From Clostridiaceae bacterium UBA4839 (lineage in GTDB: Bacteria; Bacillota; Clostridia; Clostridiales; Caloramatoraceae): DNA of 21,166 nucleotides. Within the stretch, counting starts at the first letter, position 1, and each line of letters begins with the position of its first letter. Location of the stretch: contig DHEX01000025.1 in the NCBI GenBank assembly GCA_002400085.1, positions 15,820 through 36,985 on the forward strand, in the 5' to 3' direction. This document shows positions 1 to 7,785 of the stretch, in pieces. The notes under the pieces were generated by a model. The model saw only the letters and a list, made by a program, of their open reading frames with translations, did not search any database and was not told the DNA's origin. Position numbers and translations under genes: made by a program.

Positions 1-250
1 GGGGGCGGTCTTGACCGTCCCACCCTCCCAAATTTAGATCATCCTACAAATGCCACAGAATGAAATTGTTACTGGGCGTTGGCACCGTTCCCTACTATTT
101 TATTAATTTTAAGAGCTTCTATTTACTTACATAGTTTATATAAATGTGTATTTGGTTAAAATATTTACAATTATAATTAAATATAGTACTATAGTTTAAG
201 AATCACTTAATGCAGAGAAAAATAATTTATAATGGGTAGGGGATGAAAAT
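1..250. other. Intergenic region upstream of the hydrolase gene
   Basis: No gene is supported here. The first 20 bases contain a short imperfect inverted repeat (GGCGGTC, two bases, GACCGTCC) without a T tract, so it may be the tail of an upstream element but cannot be called a terminator. The rest is AT-rich. A TATAAT at 228-233 lies too close to the ribosome-binding site of the next gene to be a convincing promoter. Confidence 0.4.
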
Positions 251-1159
251 ATGAAGGAATATAATCTTTCTACTTCTGAAGAAAATTTAGATATTCAGAA
301 AATTCAGGAAGGTTACTTAAATGGATTTCACCTCAAAAAGAAAGAAGTAGGATACAAAGGCTGTGTGGTTACATTTGGAGGTTCAGAAGGAAGTTCAAAT
401 TATAATATGGCAAAAATGATAGCCAATAATGGGTATGAAGTGCTTGCATTATATTTTTTCGGACAAGAAAATCAACCAAAGCAATTAAGCAGAATACCCA
501 TTGAATTTTTCAACAATGCAATTGTATACATAAAAAAACATATCTCTTCATTGCATCCATTGAGTATAATTGGAGCATCAAAGGGAGCAGAATTAACATT
601 ACTTTTGGCGGAAAACTATAGTGAAATAGATAATTTAATTTTGATTGCACCGTCAGCATATAGGTTTCAAGGATTAGATATGAGAAATTGTACCCCATCA
701 TGGGCATACAATAACGAGGATTTACCATATATTAGTTTTAACAATGTATCTGCTTTTGAGAGAATGAAGTTATGTTTAGAATATTCATTTTTGCTGCCAA
801 TAAAACTAAGATCGTATTATGATTCAGCAATAAAAAATGCTGTTAATGCTGAAGATGCAAGGATTAAAATAGAAAGATTCAAAGGTAATATATTAATTCT
901 CTTAGGAGAAGATGATGGTATGTGGGACTCTTACAGTATGGCAAACAAAATAAAGGAGGCTAAACCTGATAACATAGAGATTGTGGTTTATCAAAATGTA
1001 GGACATGCTTTTGGAGTAGGTAGAATATCAGGAGGATATTTTATGGGGGGACAGAATGAATTAAACAAAATAGCATTGACTAAAAGTTATGAAAAAATAT
1101 TGGATTACTTACAAATCTGGTATACGAAAGAAGAATTGCCCACATTAATTAGAGATTAA
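251..1159 (+). CDS. Alpha/beta hydrolase, BAAT / acyl-CoA thioester hydrolase C-terminal family
   Basis: Predicted cytoplasmic serine hydrolase of 302 residues. The visible alpha/beta-hydrolase signals are the nucleophile elbow GASKGAE (Ser110), an acid segment GEDDGMWDS (Asp222 or a neighbour) and the histidine motif GHAFG (His252), in the order Ser-Asp-His. The YKGCVVTFGGSEGS segment near residues 35-48 matches the strand and oxyanion loop seen in the BAAT C-terminal domain family, whose members cleave or transfer acyl groups from CoA thioesters. There is no N-terminal BAAT Ig-like domain, as is usual for short bacterial members. The start ATG follows a GTAGGGGA ribosome-binding site; an ATG at 243 is out of frame and stops at once. 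The gene stands alone, convergent with the patatin gene. The substrate cannot be read from the sequence. Confidence 0.82.
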   Translation: MKEYNLSTSEENLDIQKIQEGYLNGFHLKKKEVGYKGCVVTFGGSEGSSNYNMAKMIANNGYEVLALYFFGQENQPKQLSRIPIEFFNNAIVYIKKHISSLHPLSIIGASKGAELTLLLAENYSEIDNLILIAPSAYRFQGLDMRNCTPSWAYNNEDLPYISFNNVSAFERMKLCLEYSFLLPIKLRSYYDSAIKNAVNAEDARIKIERFKGNILILLGEDDGMWDSYSMANKIKEAKPDNIEIVVYQNVGHAFGVGRISGGYFMGGQNELNKIALTKSYEKILDYLQIWYTKEELPTLIRD

Positions 1160-1212
1160 GGCAAACCAATCTTTCTGTTGAAATAAATTAAAAAATATAT
1201 TCATAAGTATTA

Positions 1213-1256
1213 AAGTGCCAGCCATCTGGAAAGAACTTGCCACATGGCTGGCACTT
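1213..1256. terminator. Candidate bidirectional terminator hairpin between convergent genes
   Basis: A perfect 13-bp inverted repeat (AAGTGCCAGCCAT at 1213-1225, ATGGCTGGCACTT at 1244-1256) with an 18-nt loop lies between the stop codons of two convergent genes. The stem is GC-rich compared with its surroundings. The T tracts are weak: on the plus strand TTTTTTT begins only 15 bases beyond the stem, and on the minus strand the following bases are AT-rich without a clean run. Position argues for a terminator; the tails argue for modest efficiency. Confidence 0.5.
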
Positions 1257-1300
1257 ATGCAGAAGTAGCCTTTTTTTGGAGGTTTCGCTGGCACTTATGC
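1247..1300. repeat. 14-bp direct repeat overlapping the patatin stop codon
   Basis: GCTGGCACTTATGC occurs at 1247-1260 and again at 1287-1300, separated by 26 bases. The first copy is part of the terminator hairpin arm, and the second contains the stop codon of the patatin gene (1295-1297, minus strand). A local duplication of the 3' end of the gene, or the scar of a past insertion or deletion, would explain it. Confidence 0.7.
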
Positions 1301-2242
1301 AAGGGACTGATCTTCATAAGAGGTCCTATATTTTTTAACATATTCTTCGAAATTCCAGTTCTTTATGAATTCTTGAGCACTGCGATAGCCGGATTTAAAA
1401 AGCTTTATACTTTTTTCATCAGAAATGTTAAATTCAACAGATTCAACGCCAACAGTAGGAATTAAAATTGTTCTTGCTAAATTTTCAGGTTTATCCCAAA
1501 CAGTTTTATTATCCCCAGTCATAGTATCTGCAATATCAGCCATGAAAGATAGGGCATCAGTTCTGCCCCTGGATGTATAACTAATATCTGGGTTTTGAAA
1601 TTTAAAACCTATAGTTGGCCATCTTGGAGTATCAGATACATCAAAAATAGTAATTGGGAAATTGCAGCATACGCCTCCATCTACAATGTAGGAAGTGCTA
1701 CCGTTAGCGGTTAACTCTACAGGTTTAAAATAAAAGGGTATGCTTATACTCATTCTAACAGCCAATGCCACTGAAAATTCATTAGGGTCAATGCCATAAT
1801 CCCTTAAATCATCTGGCAATATGAGCATTCTTTTTTGTGTGATATCTGCTGCAACAATTTTAAGACGGCTTTCACCGTTTTCCATAAGATCTTTAAATTT
1901 ATATACACCCTTTTCAGCTAAAACCTTGCCCATACCCTCTTCAAATTTGTCTCCTGAATACATACCTTTTTCTTTTAAAAAACCAAGGGCTTTTCCTATA
2001 ACAGGTACTTTTTGAATGGAATCTTTATCCAAAAAATCTGAATACTTTGTGTTTATAGTTAATCTTTTTAAATCTTTAGCAGTATATCCTGCAGCTATTA
2101 GTGCAGCAATTATTGCCCCAACAGATGTACCTGCAACTCTTTGCCATTCAAAGCAGCTACAAGATTCACAATAGCTTAGTGCTCCTACAATGCCTATACC
2201 TTTTATTCCGCCGCCTTCAAAAACTGCATCTGCTTTCATCAT
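1295..2242 (-). CDS. Patatin-like phospholipase family protein
   Basis: Predicted serine acyl hydrolase with a Ser-Asp dyad, acting on membrane lipids or other acyl esters. Read from the ATG at 2242 it has 315 residues. Near the N-terminus is the oxyanion-hole glycine motif EGGGIKG (residues 9-15), then the nucleophile elbow GTSVG (Ser40) and the catalytic aspartate in VDGG (Asp188), preceded by the typical RMSISIPFYF stretch. No signal peptide is present, so it is probably cytoplasmic or membrane-associated. Start choice: a GTG at 2248 is in frame, but the AAGGGG ribosome-binding site would touch it, whereas the ATG at 2242 lies five bases beyond that site; the next ATG at 2239 is equally possible. 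It is transcribed away from the kinase gene and alone. The physiological substrate is unknown; relatives include short bacterial patatins of the RssA/YchK group. Confidence 0.88.
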   Translation of the reverse strand: MMKADAVFEGGGIKGIGIVGALSYCESCSCFEWQRVAGTSVGAIIAALIAAGYTAKDLKRLTINTKYSDFLDKDSIQKVPVIGKALGFLKEKGMYSGDKFEEGMGKVLAEKGVYKFKDLMENGESRLKIVAADITQKRMLILPDDLRDYGIDPNEFSVALAVRMSISIPFYFKPVELTANGSTSYIVDGGVCCNFPITIFDVSDTPRWPTIGFKFQNPDISYTSRGRTDALSFMADIADTMTGDNKTVWDKPENLARTILIPTVGVESVEFNISDEKSIKLFKSGYRSAQEFIKNWNFEEYVKKYRTSYEDQSLA

Positions 2243-2262
2243 TAACACCCCTTGTATTATAG

Positions 2263-2312
2263 TTTAGTAGTCAATTTAAAGCCGATTTCCAGTAACTAAA
2301 ATGACTACTAAA
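2263..2312. repeat. Inverted repeat upstream of the patatin gene
   Basis: A perfect 11-bp inverted repeat, TTTAGTAGTCA (2263-2273) and TGACTACTAAA (2302-2312), with 28 bases between the arms, lies just upstream of the patatin start. A second shorter pair, CAGTAA near 2290 and TTACTG near 2325, interlocks with it. It could be a pair of operator half-sites or a leader hairpin. No regulator is evident, and no convincing promoter could be placed. Confidence 0.4.
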
Positions 2313-2485
2313 GAAAAGAGATTACTGAAAATTACATAAACAGGATGGCACTGGCCTTATATATTTAAAGAAAATATCATTTTAATTATATACAAAATAT
2401 CGCACTTATTAAACTCTAAAAAGCATATATATATTAATAAAATGTAAATTAATTTGGATTATAAAAATACTAACTATTGTTTTAA

Positions 2486-3361
2486 TTAAAATGCCTCATA
2501 ATTAAAGGATTGAGGAGTAGTAAGCAATTTATCAAGTGCTTTTTCAAGGAAAACACCATCCCTTATGGGGTACCCGTGAGCCATAGTTATTTTGATGCAG
2601 TAGGAAACAAATTTAGCAGCTATATCCATGGAAGCAGGGATACTATAGCCATTTAAAAGGCTTCCAGTTAAAACGCTTGTAAATATATCTCCTGTACCTG
2701 GATAATTCACTTCAACTTTTTTGTAAGATGTCTTCCAAAAGGAATTTGTTTTTTTATCGTAAGCAGCAACCCATCCGATTTTTTTATTTGTTCTATCTGC
2801 AATACTGGTTATAATAACATTTGAAGGGCCTAAAAGAGAAAGTTTACTCAGATATTCTTTTGCATTTTCAATGGTTAACTTTCCTTCTTTATAGTTTTCG
2901 CCAGTTAATATGCAGGCTTCTGTAGGGTTAGGTGTTATTATATCTGCATATTCAATAAGTTTCTCCATTTCTTTTACCATATTATTATCTATAGAAGAAT
3001 AAAGCTTTCCATCATCCCCTAAAACAGGATCTATAACAACAAGCTGGTTATCCTCTTTGAAATATTTTATAAAATCAGAGATTATTTCAGCTTGCTTAGG
3101 AGAACCTAAAAAACCAGTATATATACAGTCAAAATGAAGGTTTAAACTTTTCCAGTGATTTATATAATCAGTTAAATAACTGGTTAAATCAATAAATTTA
3201 TAATTTTCAAATTCACCTGTATGGGTGGATAAGACTGCAGTAGGAACAGGGCATACTTGAATTCCCATAGTAGAAAGAATTGGTATTACAACTGTTAATG
3301 AGCATTTGCCAAATCCAGATAAATCATGTACTGCAGCTGCTCGCATTATAGGTTTAATCAA
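2486..3361 (-). CDS. Pyridoxamine/pyridoxal kinase (PdxK/PdxY-like, ribokinase superfamily)
   Basis: Predicted cytoplasmic vitamin B6 salvage enzyme that phosphorylates pyridoxal, pyridoxamine or pyridoxine with ATP; 291 residues, a normal length. The N-terminal AVHDLSGFGKCSL motif (about residues 10-22), DPVLGDDGKLY (111-121), the TPNPTEA motif (143-149) and the anion-hole/catalytic motif PGTGD with Asp225 place it in the pyridoxal kinase branch of the ribokinase fold. The start is TTG at 3361, chosen because a good AGGAG site (3370-3374) sits eight bases upstream; the first in-frame ATG (3346) would be 23 bases from that site and would cut into the first strand. It is divergent from tetR and has its own promoter. 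Hydroxymethylpyrimidine kinase is a less likely alternative. Confidence 0.88.
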   Translation of the reverse strand: MIKPIMRAAAVHDLSGFGKCSLTVVIPILSTMGIQVCPVPTAVLSTHTGEFENYKFIDLTSYLTDYINHWKSLNLHFDCIYTGFLGSPKQAEIISDFIKYFKEDNQLVVIDPVLGDDGKLYSSIDNNMVKEMEKLIEYADIITPNPTEACILTGENYKEGKLTIENAKEYLSKLSLLGPSNVIITSIADRTNKKIGWVAAYDKKTNSFWKTSYKKVEVNYPGTGDIFTSVLTGSLLNGYSIPASMDIAAKFVSYCIKITMAHGYPIRDGVFLEKALDKLLTTPQSFNYEAF

Positions 3362-3402
3362 TAGATCATCTCCTCTTAAGTAGTAATAAAACTATATAAT
3401 AT

Positions 3403-3431
3403 ATAATAACATACCTAACTATGCCTGTTAA
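3403..3431 (-). promoter_or_regulatory. Sigma-A type promoter of the pyridoxamine kinase gene
   Basis: On the minus strand TTAACA (3431-3426), a 17-bp spacer and TATTAT (3408-3403) form a near-consensus vegetative promoter. The predicted transcript would begin near 3396 and leave a leader of about 35 bases before the TTG start. Confidence 0.6.
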
Positions 3432-3580
3432 TAATAAAAAGATTATCAAACCTGCAATTCGTAATTTGGATTTAATCCTAAAAACATCTAAATGCTCACC
3501 TTATATTCATTTCATATATTTTTCTTATCTCCGCTGTAATTTGTTCACTAATAATTTGCATTTTATTATAATTCAAACGC

Positions 3581-3609
3581 TTGACTATTAGATTTTTATG
3601 AATAATAAT
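3581..3609 (+). promoter_or_regulatory. Sigma-A type promoter of the tetR-MATE operon
   Basis: TTGACT at 3581-3586, a 17-bp spacer and AATAAT at 3604-3609 form a promoter whose spacer and -10 element are overlapped by the first operator palindrome. A regulator bound there would block RNA polymerase, which fits autorepression by the TetR protein encoded directly downstream. Confidence 0.6.
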
Positions 3610-3643
3610 TCACATTATGACCGTTATGAATGATGATTCATAA
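3596..3643 (+). promoter_or_regulatory. Two tandem palindromes, probable TetR-family operators
   Basis: Operator 2 (3624-3643) is a perfect palindrome, TTATGAAT-GATG-ATTCATAA. Operator 1 (3596-3615) is the same left arm with an imperfect right arm, TTATGAAT-AATA-ATTCACAT. Their centres are 28 bp apart. Operator 1 covers the -10 region and operator 2 lies just downstream of the start of transcription. Size, symmetry and position are typical of TetR-family sites; the binding itself is inferred. Confidence 0.7.
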
Positions 3644-3672
3644 AAACTCAAATTATAGAGAGGTAATGTGAT

Positions 3673-4236
3673 ATGCCCAAGGTAATAAATGATGTAGAAA
3701 AAAATATATTCAATTCAGCGATGAATTTGTTCGGCAATTTGGGGTATGATGCCGTTGATATGAAAATGATAGCTAGTGGAGCTGGCATAGCTGTTGGTAC
3801 ACTTTACAATTACTACCCAAATAAAATGCAGCTTTATTTGAGTGTGTTGGAATTTAGCTGGGATGATACGTTGAAAAAAATTGATAAAAGCAAGAAATCA
3901 GATATATCTCCGGAGTTAAGGATCAGAAAATACTTGGAGGTGTTGTATGATGACATTGAAGGAAGAAGAGGGCTTGGAAGTGAAATAGCGAAAGAAAAAA
4001 ATATTGATATAATCAAAGAGCCTAAAACTACATCATTTAGAGCTACCATAGTAAACGAGCTTGTGCAGCAAATAAATTTAATAAAAGATGTCAATTGCAA
4101 TCTCTCAGAAAAGGAAAAGGTAAAACTTATTGAAGTTTTAATTGGATCAATTCCTTATATGATTAGATCATATCCAAAGGAAAGAAAAGATAATATAGAC
4201 TTTCTTGCTCAAATTATATATAAATTTATAAAATAA
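3673..4236 (+). CDS. TetR/AcrR family transcriptional regulator
   Basis: DNA-binding repressor of 187 residues, the usual TetR size. The N-terminal helix-turn-helix domain (about residues 8-55) shows the family pattern: IFNSAMNLFGNLGYDAV, then MKMIASGAGIAVGTLYNYYPNKMQLYLSVL, in which the recognition helix is followed by the conserved YNYYPNK. The C-terminal part, the ligand-binding and dimer domain, is divergent as expected. The start ATG at 3673 follows GAGAGG. The gene is 25 bases upstream of the MATE pump gene and probably co-transcribed with it from the operator-bearing promoter, so the likely role is drug- or metabolite-relieved repression of its own operon. The inducing ligand is unknown. 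Confidence 0.9.
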   Translation: MPKVINDVEKNIFNSAMNLFGNLGYDAVDMKMIASGAGIAVGTLYNYYPNKMQLYLSVLEFSWDDTLKKIDKSKKSDISPELRIRKYLEVLYDDIEGRRGLGSEIAKEKNIDIIKEPKTTSFRATIVNELVQQINLIKDVNCNLSEKEKVKLIEVLIGSIPYMIRSYPKERKDNIDFLAQIIYKFIK

Positions 4237-4261
4237 CAGCAATGATAGGAGTGTGAATATA

Positions 4262-5758
4262 ATGAATGAAAAAGTAAAGAATGATGAAACAGCTGATAAA
4301 ACAGCTGATGAAAGAGTTGATGAAGAAAGAGCGGAAAAAGCGCGTTTAATGGGAGAAGGCGATATTAAAAAAACACTACTTCACCTTTCCATACCAGCAA
4401 TTATTGCTATGTTAATTAGTGCAATTTATAATTTAACGGATACAGCTTTTGTTGGAATGCTTCATAACACTGCTGCAATTGGTGCGGTATCTATAGCTTT
4501 TCCTATTTTCTTGGTAATTTCTGCATTAGGACAGGGGCTTGGGGTTGGATCTGCTTCATATATTTCAAGATGCCTTGGTGCTAAGAAACAAGAGGAAGCA
4601 AACAGAACAGCTTCCACAGCAGTTGGAACTGCTATTATAATAGGGATTGCGTGTGCAGTTTTTGGGCTTATATTTCTTGAAGACATTTTGAAGCTTATGG
4701 GGGCATCTCCAACAATAATGCCCTATGCAATGGCCTATAGTACACCATTGGTACTTTGTGCAATATTCAGTATAGTTAACATGACTTTAAACAATATAAT
4801 TCGTGCAGAAGGAGCGTCAAGATACAGCATGTTTGCTATAACTATAGGTGCTGTATTAAATATTGGACTGGATCCTATTTTCATATTTCCACTTGGCTTG
4901 GGAGTAGGAGGTGCAGCAATTGCAACAATTATTGGGCAGGCAGTTTCAACAATATATCTATCGTTATACTTTATAAGGAAGAAAAATCTTGTAAAAGTTA
5001 GTCCTAAATATTTCACCCCTTCAAAGAGAATATATGGTCAGATTTTAAAAATAGGTATTCCATCATTTTGCATGGAGTTTTTAGCAAGCTTTTCAATAAG
5101 CCTTCTAAATTCTGCAGCTTCTGTATATGGAGATGCTGCTGTAGCTGCTACAGGTATAACTATAAGGCTTAATACCATTTTGTTATATGTATTAATTGGA
5201 TATGGTCAGGGCTTCCAACCATTTGTAGGATATAATTATGGGGCTAAAAATTATGACAGAGTTAGGAAAGCAATAAAAATATCACTTATATGGACAACAG
5301 CATTTTCTATTATTGCAACAGTAGCATTTGATCTTGGGGCAGAGCCTCTAATTAGGTGCTTCAGTAAAGACCCTGACGTTATACATGCAGGTGTTGACTT
5401 CCTTATAGCTGTAGGAATTTTAAGACCGTTATTAGGTGTTCAGGTAATATATCTGACATTGTTCCAGGCATTGGGGAAGGGCAAACAAGCAGCAGCTTTG
5501 TCAATAGGAAGACAGGGTGTCTTTCTAATATTTGCTGTATTGACACTACCAAGCTTTTTCATAAAGCATATAGATTCATTAACTGGATTTACAAAAATAC
5601 TTCCATATGAACTTAAACCAGGATTATATGGAGTCTTTTACTCACAGTTTTTAGCAGATGCATTAGGATTAATTCTTACAATAGTTTTTGCTGTACTTTT
5701 GAAAAAGGAATATTCAAAAAAGGTACCTCAGCAGAGTTCTGAAAGTGCATCAAATTAG
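4262..5758 (+). CDS. MATE family efflux transporter
   Basis: Integral membrane antiporter of 498 residues, predicted to have 12 transmembrane helices and to export cationic drugs or metabolites using a Na+ or H+ gradient. The opening LLHLSIPAIIAMLISAIYNLTDTAFVGML is the standard MATE first helix, and the internally duplicated second half starts near YGQILKIGIPSFCMEFLASFSISLLNSA; the GYGQGFQPFVGYNYGAK motif is typical of the MepA-like branch. The first 35 or so residues form an unusually long charged cytoplasmic tail. Start: a GTG at 4253 is in frame but only one base after the AGGAG site, while the ATG at 4262 has ten bases of spacing and is preferred. It is second in the tetR operon and closed by a clear terminator, which suggests substrate-induced expression. 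Confidence 0.93.
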   Translation: MNEKVKNDETADKTADERVDEERAEKARLMGEGDIKKTLLHLSIPAIIAMLISAIYNLTDTAFVGMLHNTAAIGAVSIAFPIFLVISALGQGLGVGSASYISRCLGAKKQEEANRTASTAVGTAIIIGIACAVFGLIFLEDILKLMGASPTIMPYAMAYSTPLVLCAIFSIVNMTLNNIIRAEGASRYSMFAITIGAVLNIGLDPIFIFPLGLGVGGAAIATIIGQAVSTIYLSLYFIRKKNLVKVSPKYFTPSKRIYGQILKIGIPSFCMEFLASFSISLLNSAASVYGDAAVAATGITIRLNTILLYVLIGYGQGFQPFVGYNYGAKNYDRVRKAIKISLIWTTAFSIIATVAFDLGAEPLIRCFSKDPDVIHAGVDFLIAVGILRPLLGVQVIYLTLFQALGKGKQAAALSIGRQGVFLIFAVLTLPSFFIKHIDSLTGFTKILPYELKPGLYGVFYSQFLADALGLILTIVFAVLLKKEYSKKVPQQSSESASN

Positions 5759-5826
5759 CTGTTTTTCTATTAAATTGAATGAATGAATCCTTCATATCAA
5801 ATAGATAGTGCAAATAATAAAAAGTA

Positions 5827-5870
5827 ATGATGCCAATTGTTGAAAGACGGTTGGCATCATTTGTTTTTTT
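5827..5870 (+). terminator. Rho-independent terminator of the tetR-MATE operon
   Basis: A perfect 10-bp stem, ATGATGCCAA (5827-5836) with TTGGCATCAT (5851-5860), a 14-nt loop and a following TTGTTTTTTT tract end the operon about 70 bases after the pump stop codon. Confidence 0.9.
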
Positions 5871-5966
5871 AATATCTCAATTTTCATATACTCCTGTGGT
5901 GCTAAATACTGTTGAGCCAAGAAATATTTCAAAATTATAACTTATAGGAGCCGCTTGTGTTATAGC

Positions 5967-6323
5967 TTACTTTACATAATTTTGCCTAATAACCTCATTG
6001 TTTTGGCTGTTTGGTATAATAGTATCTCTAATGTAACTGCCAGGTTGTGTTGTGATAAATGGTTTATTCGAGGCCTCATACTCGTCTCTAAGCGTCGCCT
6101 CAAATTCAGCAAGGGTTTTATTTTTGATATTGTTGTAGACCATTCCTTTGTTCTTATCTGGAATATAGATTGAAGAGCCTAAATCAGAGTTGATCTTATC
6201 AATAACTGCTTGATAAGGTGCAAGGAGATCGTCTATGTTTTTCTCAGATTGAGCATGTGCAGGTAATAAGCACAAACCAAGCATTAACACAAAAGATATA
6301 GCTATAGTTATAATTCTCTTCAT
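5967..6323 (-). CDS. Small secreted protein of unknown function
   Basis: I do not recognise a family. The product has 118 residues and a textbook signal peptide: MKR, a hydrophobic core to about residue 20, and a likely signal peptidase I site after AHA (residue 24). The mature part, about 94 residues, is soluble and mixed in charge, with an amphipathic first segment (NIDDLLAPYQAVIDKINSDL) followed by YIPDKNKGMVYNNI and the segment LAEFEATLRDEYEA. It has no cysteines and no anchor motif, so it is probably released or held at the wall by other contacts. The start ATG at 6323 was chosen for the strong GGAGG site at 6330-6334; a longer reading to 6353 has no ribosome-binding site and would bury the signal peptide. 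It stands alone between the MATE terminator and a long non-coding stretch. Confidence 0.75.
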   Translation of the reverse strand: MKRIITIAISFVLMLGLCLLPAHAQSEKNIDDLLAPYQAVIDKINSDLGSSIYIPDKNKGMVYNNIKNKTLAEFEATLRDEYEASNKPFITTQPGSYIRDTIIPNSQNNEVIRQNYVK

Positions 6324-6346
6324 AATAACACCTCCAAATTGTAGCA

Positions 6347-6372
6347 CTTGCATTTTTTACATTTTATGCAAG
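6347..6372. promoter_or_regulatory. Inverted repeat upstream of the small secreted protein gene
   Basis: CTTGCAT (6347-6353) and ATGCAAG (6366-6372) form a perfect 7-bp inverted repeat with a 12-base AT-rich spacer, about 25 bases upstream of the gene start on the minus strand. It could be an operator; no promoter could be placed with confidence. Confidence 0.35.
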
Positions 6373-6844
6373 CAACTCAGCTGTATTAAGCCAAACAATG
6401 CTGTGTAATGCGGTTATATGCGAGAGCCTTTTAATTATCTTGAAATCTTATGAGCTTATCTGGTGACCTTATATGCAGGATAGTCATATATTTCATTTCA
6501 TCTCCTTTCGGTTTTCTTATGTTTATCAGAGGGCTTCAAATTGTCCTCAAAAATATTAGACTGTAAAAGTGTTCCAAATGTTTCATGTTTCTGTCATATA
6601 AATAACCCCCAAAAGGTGATACAAGATATGGCACTAATTGTATATTATTATATTTCCTTTTTTGTACGTTTTTATTTTTTCGTTTACAAATTATGGAACA
6701 AGTGATAAAATAAAACTATCAGGTACGGGCATATGACCCATCTTTATAGGGTTTTGGGGGAAAAAATATGTACTCTAATTCTGACTCAGCAATGTAAGGG
6801 GACAACAAAATTCAGCTATAATATAATAATGGAGGGATGATATC
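6354..6844. other. Long intergenic region between divergent genes
   Basis: No conserved RNA or gene is recognised in these 490 bases. A nine-codon reading frame begins at ATG 6767 after a GGGGG site and encodes MYSNSDSAM; it may be a leader peptide or chance. A short GACCC/GGGT stem lies around 6735-6755. The ribosome-binding site of the next gene (GGAGGG, 6831-6836) ends the region. Confidence 0.3.
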
Positions 6845-7408
6845 ATGAATATTAAGTGGATTGGGAAGCTTCAGGGGGAAAAACTACCGAGCGCATCGCT
6901 ACCGTCTACATGCTCTGCTTTACCGGAAGTTAAGAGTAAGTCCGCTCTCTTACTGATTCCGATACTCGCTTTTTTCTTTCTAATTGTTTACATGAAGTAC
7001 TACATGACTGGTCTTTCTATAACGCTTAGATATGTTAATATTGGCTTCTTACTAGCAATTGTTACTTTACCATTGCATGAGTTAATTCATGCAATAGCAT
7101 ATCCTTGGAACTCAGAAATTGTTATGTACTATACTATGGCTGGATTAGGTACCTCATGTACTAGACCAGTTTCAAAAAAAAGGTTCATTGCAATTGATAT
7201 TTTACCTATGTTCATCCTTGGAGTAATACCTTTATTCATCTTGATTTTCATACCGAAGGAAAATACTATCCTTAATTCAATTTTGTTTGGGTTTTCTTTT
7301 ATTCATCTTGGTGGTGGGTATTCTGATGTCCAAAATATCATTAATGTTCTTAAGGTGCCATCGGGTTCAACGATTCAGATTTCTGGGAGTAGAATATATT
7401 GGTACTGA
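6845..7408 (+). CDS. DUF3267 domain-containing membrane protein, putative zincin metalloprotease
   Basis: Predicted membrane-embedded metalloprotease of unknown substrate, 187 residues. Four hydrophobic segments are visible, at about 34-51, 62-78, 112-137 and 142-157. The zinc motif HELIH (His78, Glu79, His82) lies at the end of the second segment, and the GGGYSDVQNI stretch with Asp161 near the end of the last segment is the likely third ligand, the arrangement seen in DUF3267 proteins. The N-terminal 30 residues are polar and cytoplasmic. The start ATG follows GGAGGG by eight bases. It is a single gene with no obvious partner. Metal binding is inferred from the motif; enzymatic activity of this family is not established from the sequence alone. 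Confidence 0.8.
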   Translation: MNIKWIGKLQGEKLPSASLPSTCSALPEVKSKSALLLIPILAFFFLIVYMKYYMTGLSITLRYVNIGFLLAIVTLPLHELIHAIAYPWNSEIVMYYTMAGLGTSCTRPVSKKRFIAIDILPMFILGVIPLFILIFIPKENTILNSILFGFSFIHLGGGYSDVQNIINVLKVPSGSTIQISGSRIYWY

Positions 7409-7732
7409 GTCTATATGCTATGCCATAAATAGTGTAACTGTGACTTTGTAAGAATCTGCGTTTATGCCGCGAAAGTTCCTTGATGATAAGGGACGATATG
7501 TTAACTTATTGTATTAGACACCAGTCATACTCTAGAGTGTTCATTTTAACGGAAAAGTCCGTATTATTTAGTTACTATTGTACCGATACATCCAATATCT
7601 ATACGTAACTGAATTTTAGTTCAAAGATTGCTTCAGCCAATGCAATTATGGACGTATTCCCTTATTAAGCAGGAAGGCATTTGAAGGTGTATATATGAAA
7701 GGAGATCAACTCCGAGGTAATTATAATGCTAT
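7409..7732. other. Intergenic region downstream of the DUF3267 gene
   Basis: No recognisable gene is present for most of this stretch, and no terminator is evident for the upstream gene. A 22-codon frame from ATG 7695 to TAA 7763, with AAGGTG six bases before the start, encodes a basic peptide (MKGDQLRGNYNAIKKEKLL and three more residues), but it runs into the terminator of the oppositely oriented tRNA and has no known relatives that I recognise. Confidence 0.25.
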
Positions 7733-7784
7733 AAAAAAAGAAAAACTCCTAAATCAGCATTAAGCTTCTTTAAGAGTTTTTTTT
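7733..7784 (-). terminator. Terminator of tRNA-Leu(CAA)
   Basis: Just beyond the tRNA 3' end on the minus strand, AAAAACTCTTAAA and TTTAGGAGTTTTT can form a 13-bp stem with one G-T wobble, followed by CTTTTTTT. The plus strand also ends in eight T, so the element may work in both directions. Confidence 0.8.
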
Positions 7785-7785
7785 C

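Noticed and set aside
1247..1300. Insertion-sequence ends or target-site duplication
   Set aside because: The 14-bp direct repeats enclose only 26 bases with no transposase or terminal inverted repeats.
1244..1465. 73-codon plus-strand frame over the end of the patatin gene
   Set aside because: It is antisense to the C-terminal part of the patatin gene and begins within the hairpin arm, with no ribosome-binding site.
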